Below the pieces are notes generated by a model. The model was not told the origin of the DNA. It saw only the letters and a list, made by a program, of their open reading frames with translations, and made no database searches. 64,000 bases of DNA, taken from the NCBI GenBank assembly GCA_037693485.1, contig CM075346.1, positions 123,988,001 to 124,052,000 of the forward strand, in the 5' to 3' direction. Below are positions 12,879-23,420 of this stretch, one piece after another. The number at the start of each line of letters is the position of its first letter. Position 1 is the first letter of the stretch. Made by a program: the position numbers and the translations under genes. The stretch comes from Kitagawia praeruptora. Its lineage: Eukaryota; Streptophyta; Magnoliopsida; Apiales; Apiaceae.

Positions 12879-13250
12879 CCTCAGCAGCGTTCCGGGACCT
12901 CTTCCCCCCTTGGGAACATCCCTCTAGGAATGAAGGAACCCTTCGGTCAGGAGGGTTCAGTTGCTCTGTCGCCTTCTTTATCATTCTTCTTGTAACTTGA
13001 GGTTGATTCTCGGGTCGGCTATCTAGCTCCTCAGCAGCTGAAAGATGAAGGAAAAACATTGGAATAAGAACTAACATAGCTCATAATGGTAGAATGATAG
13101 AAAAATTACCCTCTAAAGAAAGGAAGCTTAAGCCAGCTTCAATGAGTTTCTTTTCTGTCAGAATAGTTCTATAGTGGGTGCGACCATCATCAGCAAGTAG
13201 CCTATCTCGGTATGCAAAAATCGAAATCACTGATAGTGACCAAACCGATT
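12879..13250 (-). pseudogene. Antisense spliced ORF of the Tat element
   Basis: On the minus strand an open frame (YRDRLLADDGRTHY... GLSFLSLE) ends at a donor AGAGG|GTAATT (exon end 13110). A 72-bp AT-rich intron ends CATCTTTCAG, and a second exon (13037-12879) continues in phase with AAEELDSRPENQPQ and RRVPSFLEG, ending at another donor (GAGG|GTATTT). Joining the exons keeps the frame and removes the AT-rich, hydrophobic intron translation. Extra antisense ORFs between pol and the 3' LTR are known from Tat relatives such as Grande. The upstream exon limit (to ~13377?) and any later exons are uncertain; function unknown. Confidence 0.55.
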
Positions 13251-13259
13251 CCATGTTGA

Positions 13260-13800
13260 TGGACGATGTCGGTAGGCGAAAATTTTCCAGCCAACTGACC
13301 TCCCAGCCGACTGGCTTCCCGGGGAGTGCCCCAGCCGACCGACATCGACCGTCGGTACGGTGTTTTACTTCAACCAACTGACCTCACGGCCGACTGGCTT
13401 TCCGAGGGAGCGTCGGCCGACCGACATCGACCGTTGATACGGGTTTTGACCCACCCGATCACCTTCCCAGCCGACTGGCCATTTTTGAGAAGCTCCGGCC
13501 AACTGACGTTGATCATTGGTGTGGATTTCAAAAATAAAAATAAAAAAATGGCCGACTAGCGAACCGGCCGACTGGCGGACCGGCCGACTGGCGTCCCGAA
13601 GGTGTGTTGGCCGACTGAGATCGATCCCCGAGTCGAGATTTTTGATGCGTTTCAAAAAAAAAGGCCAACCGAAAAAAACCGGCCGACCGCATGACCGGTC
13701 GACCGGCCCTCTGTGACATGCTCCAGCCGACCGGCATCGACTGTCGGTATAGGTTTTTGCCCGGCCGACCGACAGCGATGCTCGAGTTGGGTTTGCAAAA
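13260..13800 (+). repeat. GC-rich degenerate tandem repeat in the Tat 3' region
   Basis: Motifs such as GCCGACTGGC and CCGACCGACATCGACCG recur roughly every 90-110 bp with much decay. ORFs called on both strands here reflect GC-rich repetition and I do not regard them as genes. Confidence 0.75.
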
Positions 13801-13864
13801 TTTCTTTTTTTTTGTTTTTTGTTTTTCTGATCCGGTAATTAAGGGAAGTGAAAACAAAGCACAG

Positions 13865-14300
13865 ATTAGTGCCGATTAGCACTGTTTAGTGCTGTTTAAG
13901 CATTATTTAGTGCATATTAGCACCGTTTAGCACCGTTTAGTGTCGTTTAGTACCGTTTAGCACCATTTTAAGCCGTTTAACGTCGTTTAACATCGTTTAA
14001 ACGTCATTTAAGGCTGTGTAACACCGATTAGTGTCGTTTAAGCATAGTTTAGTGCCTGTTAGCACAGATTAGTGTCGATTAGCACTATTTAGTACCGTAT
14101 TATGCCGTCTAACATCATTTAACACTGTTTAAACGTTGTTTAAGGCTGATTAGCACTGTTTAGTGCCGATTAGCACCGATTAGTGCCGATAGTGCCGTTT
14201 TATGCCGTTTGACATCATTTAACACTGTTTAAACGTTGTTTAAGGATGAGTAGCGCTGTGTAGTGCCGTTTAACACCGTTTAGTGTCGTTCAACATCGTC
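13865..14300 (+). repeat. ~10-bp minisatellite (CCGTTTAGTG / CCGTTTAGCA)
   Basis: The stretch is a run of 10-12 bp degenerate units (CCGTTTAGTG, CCGTTTAGCA, CCGTTTAACA). A ~100-bp higher-order period is also visible: the block from CATCATTTAACACTG to AACGTTGTTTAAGG occurs at ~14110 and ~14210. It ends about 150 bp before the polypurine tract. Tandem arrays in this 3' position are known in Tat-lineage elements. Confidence 0.85.
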
Positions 14301-14436
14301 GTAAATGCGTCGGTCGCTCCACGCTTTACATTAAGATGATATTGTTGAAAATACTCATGAAAGAGCAATAGACCCTGACCCAAGTCTCGATTAAGGCCGT
14401 TATAACTTCAAGGAAAACCTGATCAGTTTTCCTAGA

Positions 14437-14450
14437 AGTTGGGGGGCAAA
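14437..14450 (+). other. Polypurine tract of the Tat element
   Basis: AGTTGGGGGGCAAA directly precedes the TGATATGGGG start of the 3' LTR. Confidence 0.8.
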
Positions 14451-14969
14451 TGATATGGGGTAAAAGTAAGCCCTAAAGACACATTTAATGTGGCATTAAT
14501 TAGACCTGGAATGGTCCAAGCGTGGGGCCCACCAGACGGGCCCAAGCCCTAATTATAATATTAATTTCGTAATTAATATTAGGGGTAACAACCAGCTCAA
14601 CAATAAGAGTCAAATAAGGATATTACTCCTACCTGACTTAGCCTCCAAGGCACCTGCTTCAACAAGGAAACTGATTCTTAAAAGGAATGGATCCAGAACC
14701 TTCCTTGAGGCGGTGACTTGCCCACCAAGTCTCTGACTCCTACCATAATTCTAAGGCTCCTCAGCCTATATAAAGGGTCAGACCCCTCACCCAAGAATTA
14801 TGTTTTTGACTTGATCTTTGATATACATCAAAGTACGTAGGCATCTTGTGAAGGCAGATCCAGCCACGAGCACGAGAGCAGCCATTAAAGCACGGAGCTC
14901 ACACACCTTAGCATTAAATACACATAAACCCCAACCGCAATTTGATAATCTAGTTTTTATTCCACAACA
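14451..14969 (+). repeat. 3' LTR of the Tat-lineage element (519 bp)
   Basis: It begins TGATATGGGG after the polypurine tract and ends ATTCCACAACA, giving TG...CA ends. A promoter-like TATATAAAG lies at 14767-14775, as expected for a U3/R boundary. No 5' LTR is in the window, because the left part of the element lies beyond position 1. The base after the end begins GGTGA, a candidate target duplication that cannot be checked here. Confidence 0.82.
14767..14775 (+). promoter_or_regulatory. LTR TATA box
   Basis: TATATAAAG sits within the Tat 3' LTR, about 200 bp before its end, in a GC-moderate context typical of plant LTR promoters. Confidence 0.6.
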
Positions 14970-15049
14970 GGTGAGAACTAAGAACTAATTCAGAATCACT
15001 AAATTTATAAATTGAATCATCAAAATTTAAATACAAATATATTATATAA

Positions 15050-16470
15050 TATACAACCCCACCCCCACCCCACCCCACCCCACCCCACCCCACCCCACCT
15101 CACTTGAAATCAGTAAAATACACCCCCAAAATCACAAAAATACAAACACCACCACCACCCCAACCCCCCCCCCCCCACCACCCCACCCCACCCCACCTGA
15201 AATCAACAAAATACAAACACCACCATCCACCACTCCACCCCACCTGAAATCAATAAAATACAAACACCACCATCCACCACCACCCCCCACCCCACCCCAC
15301 CCCACCTCACCTGAAATCAGTAAAATACACCCCCAAAATCACAAAAATACAAACACCACCACCACCCCACCCCACCTACCACTCCACCCCACCCCCACCC
15401 CCCACCCACCCACCACACTTCACCTCACCCACCCACCCCCCACCCCACCCCACCCCACCCCACCCCACCCCACCCGGAATCAGTACACCCCCAAAATCAC
15501 TAAAATACAAACACCACCACCCCCAACACCCCACCCCACCCCACCCCACCCACCTGAAATCAGTAAAATACACCCCCAAAATCACTAAAATACAAACACC
15601 ACCCCACCCCATCAGAAATCGGTAAAATACACCCCAAAATCATAAAAATACAAACGCCACCACCACCCCAATCCCCACCCCACCCTACCCCACTTGGAAT
15701 TAGTAAAATACACACCCAAAATCACTAAAATACAAACCCCACCATCCACCACTCCACCCCACCTGAAATCAATAAAATACAAACACCACCATCCACCACC
15801 ACCCCCCACCCCACCCCACCCTACCCCACCTGAAATCAGTAAAATACACCCCCAAAATCACAAAAATACAAACACCACCACCACCCCAACCCCCCACCAC
15901 CCCACCACCCCACCCCACCCCACCCCACCTACCACTCCACCCCACCCCCACCCCCCACCCCACCTGGAATCAGTACACCCCCAAAATCACTAAAATACAA
16001 ACACCACCACCCCCAACACCCCACCCCACCCCACCCACCTAAAATCAGTAAAATACACCCCCAAAATCACTAAAATACAAACACCACCCCACCCCATCAG
16101 AAATCGGTAAAATACACCCCAAAATCATAAAAATACAAACACCACCACCACCCCAACCCCCACCCCACCACATACCTCACCCACCCACCCCGCCCTACCC
16201 CACTTGGAATTAGTAAAATACACACCCAAAATCACTAAAATACAAACCCCACCATCCACCCCCACCCCCACCCCACCCCACCCCCTCCCCTTGAAATCAT
16301 TAAAATACACCCCCAAAATCACTAAAATACAAACACCACCACCACCCCATCTCAAATCAGTAAAATACACCCCACCCCACCACCACCTGAAATCAGTAAA
16401 TTACACACCTCAAAATCAGTAAAATATTCGTAAATCAGTAAAATACAACCCCAAAATCACTAAAAATTTT
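15050..16470 (+). repeat. C-rich minisatellite, G-quadruplex-capable on the minus strand
   Basis: Modules of CACCTGAAATCAGTAAAATA, ACACCCCCAAAATCACTAAA and ATACAAACACCACC alternate with variable (CCCCA)n runs. A larger ~0.49-0.52 kb unit is duplicated: matching landmarks recur at 15221 and 15740, 15481 and 15971, and 15613 and 16098. The minus strand carries long series of GGGG runs. Gly/Trp-rich minus-strand and Pro-rich plus-strand ORFs here are repeat artefacts. Confidence 0.93.
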
Positions 16471-17475
16471 CTAAGAAATTTTTTCCCGAAATATTTATTA
16501 GGAAATATTTTTTTCCGAAATATTTATTCGGAAATATTTTTTTTCGAAATATTTATTCGGAAATATTTTTTTCCGAAATATTTATTCGGAAATATTTTTT
16601 TTCAAATATTTATTTGGAAATATTTTTTTCAGAAATATTTATTCCGAAATATTTTTTTCTGGATTATTTATTCGGAAATTTTTTTCCCGAATTATTTATT
16701 CGGAAATATTTTTTCCGAATTATTTATTCGAAAATATTTTTTTCCGAAATATTTATTCGGAAATACTTTTTCTTGAATTATTTATTAAGAAATATTTTTT
16801 CCCAAAATATTTATTCTGAAATATTTATTAGGAAATATTTTTTTCCAAATTATTAATTCAGAAATATTTTTTTTCGAAATATTTATTCGGAAATATTTTT
16901 TTCTTAAATATTTTAATCCGAAATATTTATTCGGAAATATTTTTTTCCGAATTATTTATTCGGAAATATTTTTTTACGAATTATTTATTAGAAAATTTTT
17001 ATCCCCGAAATATTTATTCGGAAATATTTTTCCCCGAATTATTTATTCGGAAATATGTTTTCATGAATTATTTATTCGGAAATATTTTTTCTAGAATTTT
17101 TTATTCGAAAATATTTTTTTCCCGAAATATTTATTCCGAAATTTTTTTTCCAAAATATTTTTTTCATAAATATTTATTCCGAAATATTTTTTCCGAAATA
17201 TTTATTCGGGAATTATTTTTTCCCCAAATATTTATTCGGAAATATTTTTTTCTAGAATATTTATTCTAAAATATTTTTTTCCGAAATATTTTTTCCAGAA
17301 TTATTTATTCTGAATATTTTTTTCGGAAATATTTATTCGGAAATATTTTTTTTGTAAATATTTATTCGGAAATTTTTTTCCCGAAATATTTATTCTAAAA
17401 TATTTTTTTCGAAAATATTCATTAGAAAATATTTTTTTCCGAATTATTTATTCGAAAATATTTTTTTCCGAATCA
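16470..17475 (+). repeat. 29-bp AT-rich palindromic tandem array
   Basis: Units approximate TTTATTCGGAAATATTTTTT plus TCCGAAATA; TTATTCG starts at 16524, 16553 and 16582, a 29-bp step. About 34 degenerate units fill the stretch. Each contains TTCGGAAA and its complement TTTCCGAA and so could form a short hairpin. Because 29 is not a multiple of three, long plus-strand ORFs cycle through all frames and produce IFIRKYFF-like peptides, which are artefacts. Confidence 0.92.
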
Positions 17476-17609
17476 TGCTGATGTATGCACTGACTTGATT
17501 TTTTCATTTTTGTATTAATTTTAAAGATTTGGTGATTCTGCTAGATTTTGGTGATATGCTTTGGGGACTAAATTCTCATTTTAAGAGTGGTTCTCATTTG
17601 AGCACTTGC

Positions 17610-17611
<2 letters not shown>

Positions 17612-17694
<83 letters not shown>
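17612..17694. repeat. (TA)n microsatellite, 83 bp
   Basis: An uninterrupted TA dinucleotide run abutting the left terminal inverted repeat of the next MITE. Confidence 0.97.
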
Positions 17695-17697
<3 letters not shown>

Positions 17698-18063
17698 AGA
17701 ACATGCTTAAAAAGAGAACGAGAGAACATCTCAAAAAATTAATTTAAAATTTTTTAAAAATTATTAATATTCTTAGATGCATTTTATGATTATCAAACTT
17801 GAATAATTTTTGTGGGAAAAAAAATTTATGGGAATTTTGTTTGTTTTAATCTCTTTTAGAATCTCACAAATTTTTAAGAATCTCTTTTAGAATCACACAA
17901 ATTTTGAAGAATCTCACAAATAGTTTTTTACAAATGTATTTGTTGTTCATAATTGTGTTTTTTAGAATTGTATTAATGATATAGACATATTTATAATTTT
18001 TTTGAATTTTAAAAATCAGTATTTTAAGTTGTTCTCTCGTTCTCTTTTTAAGCATGTTCTCTC
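17695..18063. mobile_element. MITE with ~33-bp perfect inverted repeats, between TA runs
   Basis: AGAGAACATGCTTAAAAAGA (left, from 17696) and its complement TCTTTTTAAGCATGTTCTCT (right, to 18062) belong to 33-bp terminal inverted repeats, inner half GAACGAGAGAAC / GTTCTCTCGTTC. The ~370-bp body is AT-rich and non-coding. Both ends abut or nearly abut TA microsatellites, so a TA-type target is likely but the exact target duplication cannot be read. Confidence 0.8.
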
Positions 18064-18071
18064 TCGAGCCT

Positions 18072-18074
<3 letters not shown>

Positions 18075-18124
<50 letters not shown>
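18075..18124. repeat. (TA)n microsatellite, 50 bp
   Basis: A TA run at the 5' side of a Helitron-family unit that begins AAAGGAGGATACGCGGG. Confidence 0.95.
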
Positions 18125-18127
<3 letters not shown>

Positions 18128-18857
18128 GAGGATACGCGGGAGCTTAGGTGGTGTTCTATGATCGTATCAATCTATTTTTCTAATTTTCTAGAATTTTAGG
18201 ATTATAAACACTAATAAATGTAAAAATATCATTAACATATTAGAGGTAGAGTAAGTGTTCAAATTTATAGAGGAAAAGAGTTCGAGTTTATAGGTAAGAC
18301 ATATGATTAGAAGTTCTATTGCAAGTAGAATAAGTATTTATAATGAATATGATTAAAAGTCTATTTAAAGTTGATTAGGAGTTCGAATTTATAGAGAATA
18401 AGAGTTCGAATTTATAGAAAAACCATATAAATAAAAGCTCTATTAGAGCATCTCCAAGGCTAACAATCTGTTAGATATAAAAGTGACATGGCAGTGTTTT
18501 TAGCTAATAGCTATTTGTTTTTCTTCTCCAACCATGCACACTGTTAGGTAAATTTTTAGATAATGGGTTTCACATCTTCTATATTTGGCTAATGTCTATA
18601 AATTATAGATAATATCTAAAATCCACATTATTCACTCATATCATGACACATCATCAATCTCATGTAATTTTTTTTATATTTATTAATAAAGCTAATTATT
18701 TTAAAATATAGCTAACAATTATAACTAACCCCATTGGAGTTTAACTCCTTACAGTTCAACAAATTTTTAGATAATCATTATATAGCTAATGATTTTAGCT
18801 ATTATTGTTGGAGATGCTCTTAGAAGTAGAAAAATATCATTTAACATATTTGAAGTA

Positions 18858-18860
<3 letters not shown>
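18125..18860 (+). mobile_element. 5' part of a non-autonomous Helitron-family copy
   Basis: It starts AAAGGAGGATACGCGGGAGC, as do units near 18913 and 23220. It contains the family's internal module (GTTCGAATTTATAGAG, AAGTAGAATAAGTATTTATA) and is split by a MITE at 18446-18819. It breaks off in TAGAAGTAGAA where the next TA run and family copy begin. Its own 3' end is not adjacent. No coding sequence. Confidence 0.6.
18446..18819. mobile_element. MITE (PIF/Harbinger-like), TTA target duplication
   Basis: Ends are GAGCATCTCCAA and TTGGAGATGCTC, flanked by TTA on both sides (18443-18445, 18820-18822). Other family copies read TCTATTAGAAGTAG at this place without the insert, so removing it restores the host sequence. 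The 374-bp body is non-coding. Confidence 0.87.

Positions 18861-18912
<52 letters not shown>
18861..18912. repeat. (TA)n microsatellite, ~52 bp
   Basis: A TA run between two Helitron-family units. It probably belongs to the 5' end of the second unit. Confidence 0.95.
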
Positions 18913-18915
<3 letters not shown>

Positions 18916-20720
18916 AAAGATACACGGGAGCTTAGGTGGCGCTCTAAGATCGTATTAATCTATTTTTCTAATTTTTTAGAATTTTAGAATTATAAATACT
19001 AATAAATGTAAAAATAACATTTAACATATTAGAGGTAGAATAGGTTTTCGAATTTATAAAGGTGAAGAGTCCGAATTTATAGGTAAGACATATGATTAGA
19101 AGTTCTATTGCAAGTAGAATAAGTATTTATAAATACAAATGATTAAAAGTTCTATTGGAAGTAGAATATGAGTTCAAATGTATAAAGAATAAGAATTCGA
19201 ACTTATAGAAAAAACATATAAATAAAAGTTCTATTAGAATTTGAAAATTTTCATTTAACATATTAGAAGTAGAATATGTATTCGAATTTATAGAGGAGAA
19301 GAGTTCAAATTTATAGGGAAGACATATGATTAGAAGTTCTATTGAAAGTAGAATAAGTATTTATAACGCATATGATTAAAAGTTCTATTAGAAGTAGAAT
19401 AGGAGTTCGAATTTATAGAGAACAAGAATTCGAATTTATAGAAAAACGTATAAATAAAAGTTCTATTAGAAGTAGAATAGGTGTTTTTAGCATATTAGAA
19501 GTAGAATAGGTCTTTAAATTTATAGAAAAGAGTTCGAATTTATATGGAAGACATATTATTAGAAGTTATATTGGAAGTAGAATAAATATTTATTACACAT
19601 ATGATTAAAAGTTTTATTGGAAATAGAATAGGAGTTCAAATTTACAGAGAATAAGAGTTCGAATTTATGGAAAAAAACATATAAATAAAAGTTCTATTAG
19701 AAGTAGAATAGGTGTTTGAATATATAGAGCAGACACATAATTCAATATTTTCTAAAAAGTACGATCTTCTTAAATTATACTTTTTTATATAAATTAATTA
19801 TTCTTTTATTTAGAAAATTTATTCATAAATACAATACTATTTTCATAAAAAAAATCATCATTTTTAAAAAAAACAATAATTGATGTATTAACATTATAAA
19901 AGAATATTGTCATGTAGAAATCCTAAATAAAATGTTTAACATAATAATAGAAAAAAAACCTTAATATATAAATAAAAAGAAAATGTTTGATCAATAGTAA
20001 CAACCGTGTTTAACGAGAAAGCGGTTCATTAGAGAATGTTGTAAAAAAATGTTTGAATATATAAGGAATACATATAATAAAATGTTTTATTTGAATTAGA
20101 ATACGAGTACGGTGGAAACATCTTATACAATTTTTTAAAACTCTATATTTTTTTCTTAGAAATCCTTTACTTTAAATTTTTTTTATACAACTTAGTTATG
20201 CTTGCATTAGAAAAATATATTCATAAATTTAATATTATTCCCGTAACGAAAAATCTTCATTTTTTTATATGTTAACATAACATAAAGACATTCCCATGCG
20301 GAAGCTGTAAGTTTAAAGAATATAAAAATTGAGATTTACCCTCTTTATATAATGAAGTTAGAATTTGGATTCCAAATAAGAGCGGCTCGAAACGTATTTA
20401 ACGGGATGACGGCTCATTAGAAAAGATTATATTAGCTATTAGAATTTAATATTGATGACATAATTTTTTTTTATTTTTACGGTTCAATTTTATGTATAAA
20501 AATTATTATATAAGTCTTTATAATATATGTTAAAGTTGAGATTTCAGTTTTAACGAGAGAGCAACTCAATCAAAAGAATCATGTTTAACAAGAAATCGAT
20601 TTATTAAAGAAGATTATTTAATTATTAAAATTTAATATAAATATTATATTATAACATAAATGTATTGAATTTTTTTTAAAATATTGTAACGCCGCCGCGA
20701 AGCGCGGCTTTATCGACTAG
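18913..20720 (+). mobile_element. Non-autonomous Helitron with internal ~225-bp tandem repeats
   Basis: The 3' terminus is diagnostic: a hairpin GCCGCG-AAG-CGCGGC (20694-20708), then TTTATCGACTAG ending at 20720 and followed by T. Helitrons end in CTRR preceded by a short hairpin and insert between A and T. The 5' side begins in a TA run with AAAGAAAGATACACGGGAGC; the exact 5' TC cannot be fixed. Inside, a ~225-bp module (ATTAGAAGTAGAATAGG... GTTCGAATTTATAG) repeats about three times from 19020 to 19710. No Rep/helicase ORF is present. Confidence 0.8.
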
Positions 20721-20724
20721 TATA

Positions 20725-23214
20725 TCTATACTATTATATAAATTCCGAAACATTAAAAGTTTGGTTGGTCGGTTGGTTGGTACCTATTGAATTTACCTAA
20801 TTACCCTTGCATCCAATTAATATAGCTAAAATATATAATTACTTAAATATAGATAAAATCCATATTTGAAAAGGTAATAGCTTGAAAAAGAAGTAAAAAA
20901 GCCAAGTTTTGGAAAGAATAGATTTTAGTTAGAAAAGATAATACTCGAAAAAGAAGTAAAAAAAGATAAGTTTGAAAATGAGATATTTTAGTTTAAAATT
21001 ATAGAAAAGATATTACCTTTTAGCTGAAAAAGGTAATCAGTTAGTTATTAATAATTATAATATTATTAGTTTATTTCATTAAATAGAACGACCCATGTTA
21101 TTTTTGGAAAGAAAATATTTTAGTTGAAAAATGTACAAAAGGTAATAACTGAAAAAAGTAATTGGTTACTTATTAACATATATAAAATAAGTAAAGAATA
21201 ACTAAGTAAGGGTAATTGAAAAAGAAGTAAAAAAAAACAAGTTTGAAAATGAGATATTTTAGTTATAAAATATAGAAAATATATTTCCTTTTACCTAAAA
21301 AAAGTAATCAGTTAGTTATTATTAATTTATTTCATTAAATCAGACGACCCATGATATTTTATCTAACTAAAATTTCTCCTTTTTTTTAAAAATACTATGA
21401 GCAATTTTGTTTAATATAATTAATATTAATTAATCGATCAATTACCTTTTTCAACCAAAATATGTTACCTTTTTTTCTTTTTATAACTAAAATCTCTCTT
21501 TTCAGCTAAAATGTATCATCTTTTCTATATTTTCTAACAAAAATCCCTCTTTTTTCTAGAAATATCACGGGCAACATTAATTTCTACTTTTCTAAAAAAA
21601 TTACGAGCAATTTTATTTAGTAAAATAATGTAATTAAATTATAATTACTATAAACTAATCAATTACATTTTTCACCTAAAACATGCACATGATATTTTAT
21701 CTAACTAAAATTTCTCCTTTTCTAAAAACACTACAAGCAATTTTGTTTAATATAATTACTATTAATTAATCGATCAGTTACCCTTTTTAACCAAAATATG
21801 TTACCTTTTTTCTTTTCTCTAACTAAAATCTCTCTTTTCAGCTAAAACGTATCATCTTTTCTATATTTTCTAACTAAAATCCCTCTTTTTTCTAGAAATA
21901 TCACGGATAACATTAATTTCTCCTTTTCTAAAAAAAACTATGAGCAATTTCATTTAGTAAAGTAACATAATTAAATTATAATTATTATAAACTAATCAGT
22001 TACCGTTTTCACCTAAAACATGTCAACTTTTTAATTTTCATGTTACCTTTTCTATTTTATGTAACTAAAATCTCTCATTTTCCAATTATATCACGGGCGG
22101 TTCTATTTATTAAATTAAATAATAAAACTATAATACTAATAATTAATCGATTACTTTTTTAAGCTAAAACGTATAATCTTTTCTATCTTTTTTAATCCCT
22201 CTTTTTCTAGACATATCACGCGCAACATTAATTTCTCCTTTTCTAAAAACACTACGAGCAATTTTATTTAGTAAAATAACATAATTAAATTATAATTACT
22301 ATAAATTAATTAATTACCTTTTTCACCTAAAACATGTCACCTTTTAAATTTTCACCTTACATTTTTTATTTTCTCTAACTAAAATTTCTCATTTTCGAAT
22401 TATATCACGTACGGTTCTATTCAATAAAATAAAATAATAGTATTAAAATACTAATAATTAACCGATTACCTCTTTTAACTAAAACCTATCATTTTTTCTC
22501 TATTTTCTAACTACAATCCCCCTTTTTTAGAAATATCACAGATAACATCTATATAATTATTATGAAATCATCTCATTGAAAAATTTAAGTTATTCATGTT
22601 TTAAAAAAAAGATTATAGTCCGTCCTACGTACACGGTAGTTTAACTTTAAATTTCATAATAATTATGATATATAAGAATAACAATTAAATAAAGAAAATA
22701 ACTTTTTATTCAAGATCAAATAAATTAATATTGAAAGAAATTCAAGATCAAATAAATTAATATTGAAAGAAATAATATTAATAAAATATTATTTTTTCTA
22801 TATTATAACAAATGCAATCAAAGATAAATTTACTTGATTTTTTATATATATTATGTGATGATATGTAATAATAAGCTTACTAAAATTAAAAGATTTATTA
22901 TAATTTTCATTAATAATCTTACCATAAATATTAAGAGAATATATTAATAGTATTTAAATTTGTATACAAACTTTCTTTAATTAACAATGAGTCAAATAAT
23001 GAATTTGGATCTTTTTCAAACATAATATGTATGGATAAAAATGGATTATCCAGTGGGTCAAAATCAATACAAACTTTTGTCCAAACCTAAATATGGATAC
23101 CACCCTTAGGTAAGGGTTATCCACTAATTTATAATATATAGATTAATTCAAATTAATGAAAAATATTCATATAATATTAAAAAAATTCCGTGCATCGCAC
23201 GGGTTTTAAGCTAG
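20725..23214 (+). mobile_element. Non-autonomous Helitron, complete (2490 bp)
   Basis: The 5' end TCTATACTATTATATAAATT, preceded by A, is a classic plant Helitron start. The 3' end has the hairpin CCGTGC-ATC-GCACGG (23188-23202), then GTTTTAAGCTAG followed by T. The body is AT-rich and has no ORF. It contains degenerate ~330-bp direct repeats between ~21350 and ~22560, recognisable by TCTCCTTTTCTAAAAA, ACTAAAATCTCTCTTTTC and TCTAGAAATATCACGG. It lies between the preceding Helitron and the next family unit. Confidence 0.87.
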
Positions 23215-23420
23215 TATATATAAAAGAGGATACGCGGGAGTTTATGTGGCGCTCTAAGATCGTTTCAATCTATTTTTCTTATTTTTCAGAATTGTAGGAT
23301 TTTTAACACTAATAAATATAAGAATATCTTTCTTTTAAGATATTAGAAGTAAAATAGGTGTTCGAATTTGTAGAAGAGAAGAATTCGAATTTATAGGTAT
23401 AATGAAAGTAAAATATAAAA
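23215..23420 (+). mobile_element. 5' part of another Helitron-family copy
   Basis: AAAAGAGGATACGCGGGAG, then GTGGCGCTCTAAGATCGT and GTTCGAATTTGTAGAAG, match the family units at 18125 and 18913. The family sequence stops near 23410 and resumes at ~24860, so ~1.4 kb of unrelated sequence appears inserted or captured. Confidence 0.6.

Noticed and set aside
13178..13882. Several overlapping Arg/Pro-rich ORFs on both strands
   Set aside because: They reflect the GC-rich tandem repeat in the Tat 3' region; only the spliced antisense pair at 12879-13250 was kept.
15376..16422. Gly/Trp-rich and Pro/His-rich ORFs
   Set aside because: They are translations of the CCCCA/TGGGG minisatellite in different frames.
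16614..17269. Phe/Ile-rich ORFs with IFIRKYFF repeats
   Set aside because: They are frame-cycling translations of the 29-bp array.
16470..17475. CRISPR-like regular array
   Set aside because: There are no unique spacers, units are contiguous and degenerate, and the context is a plant genome.
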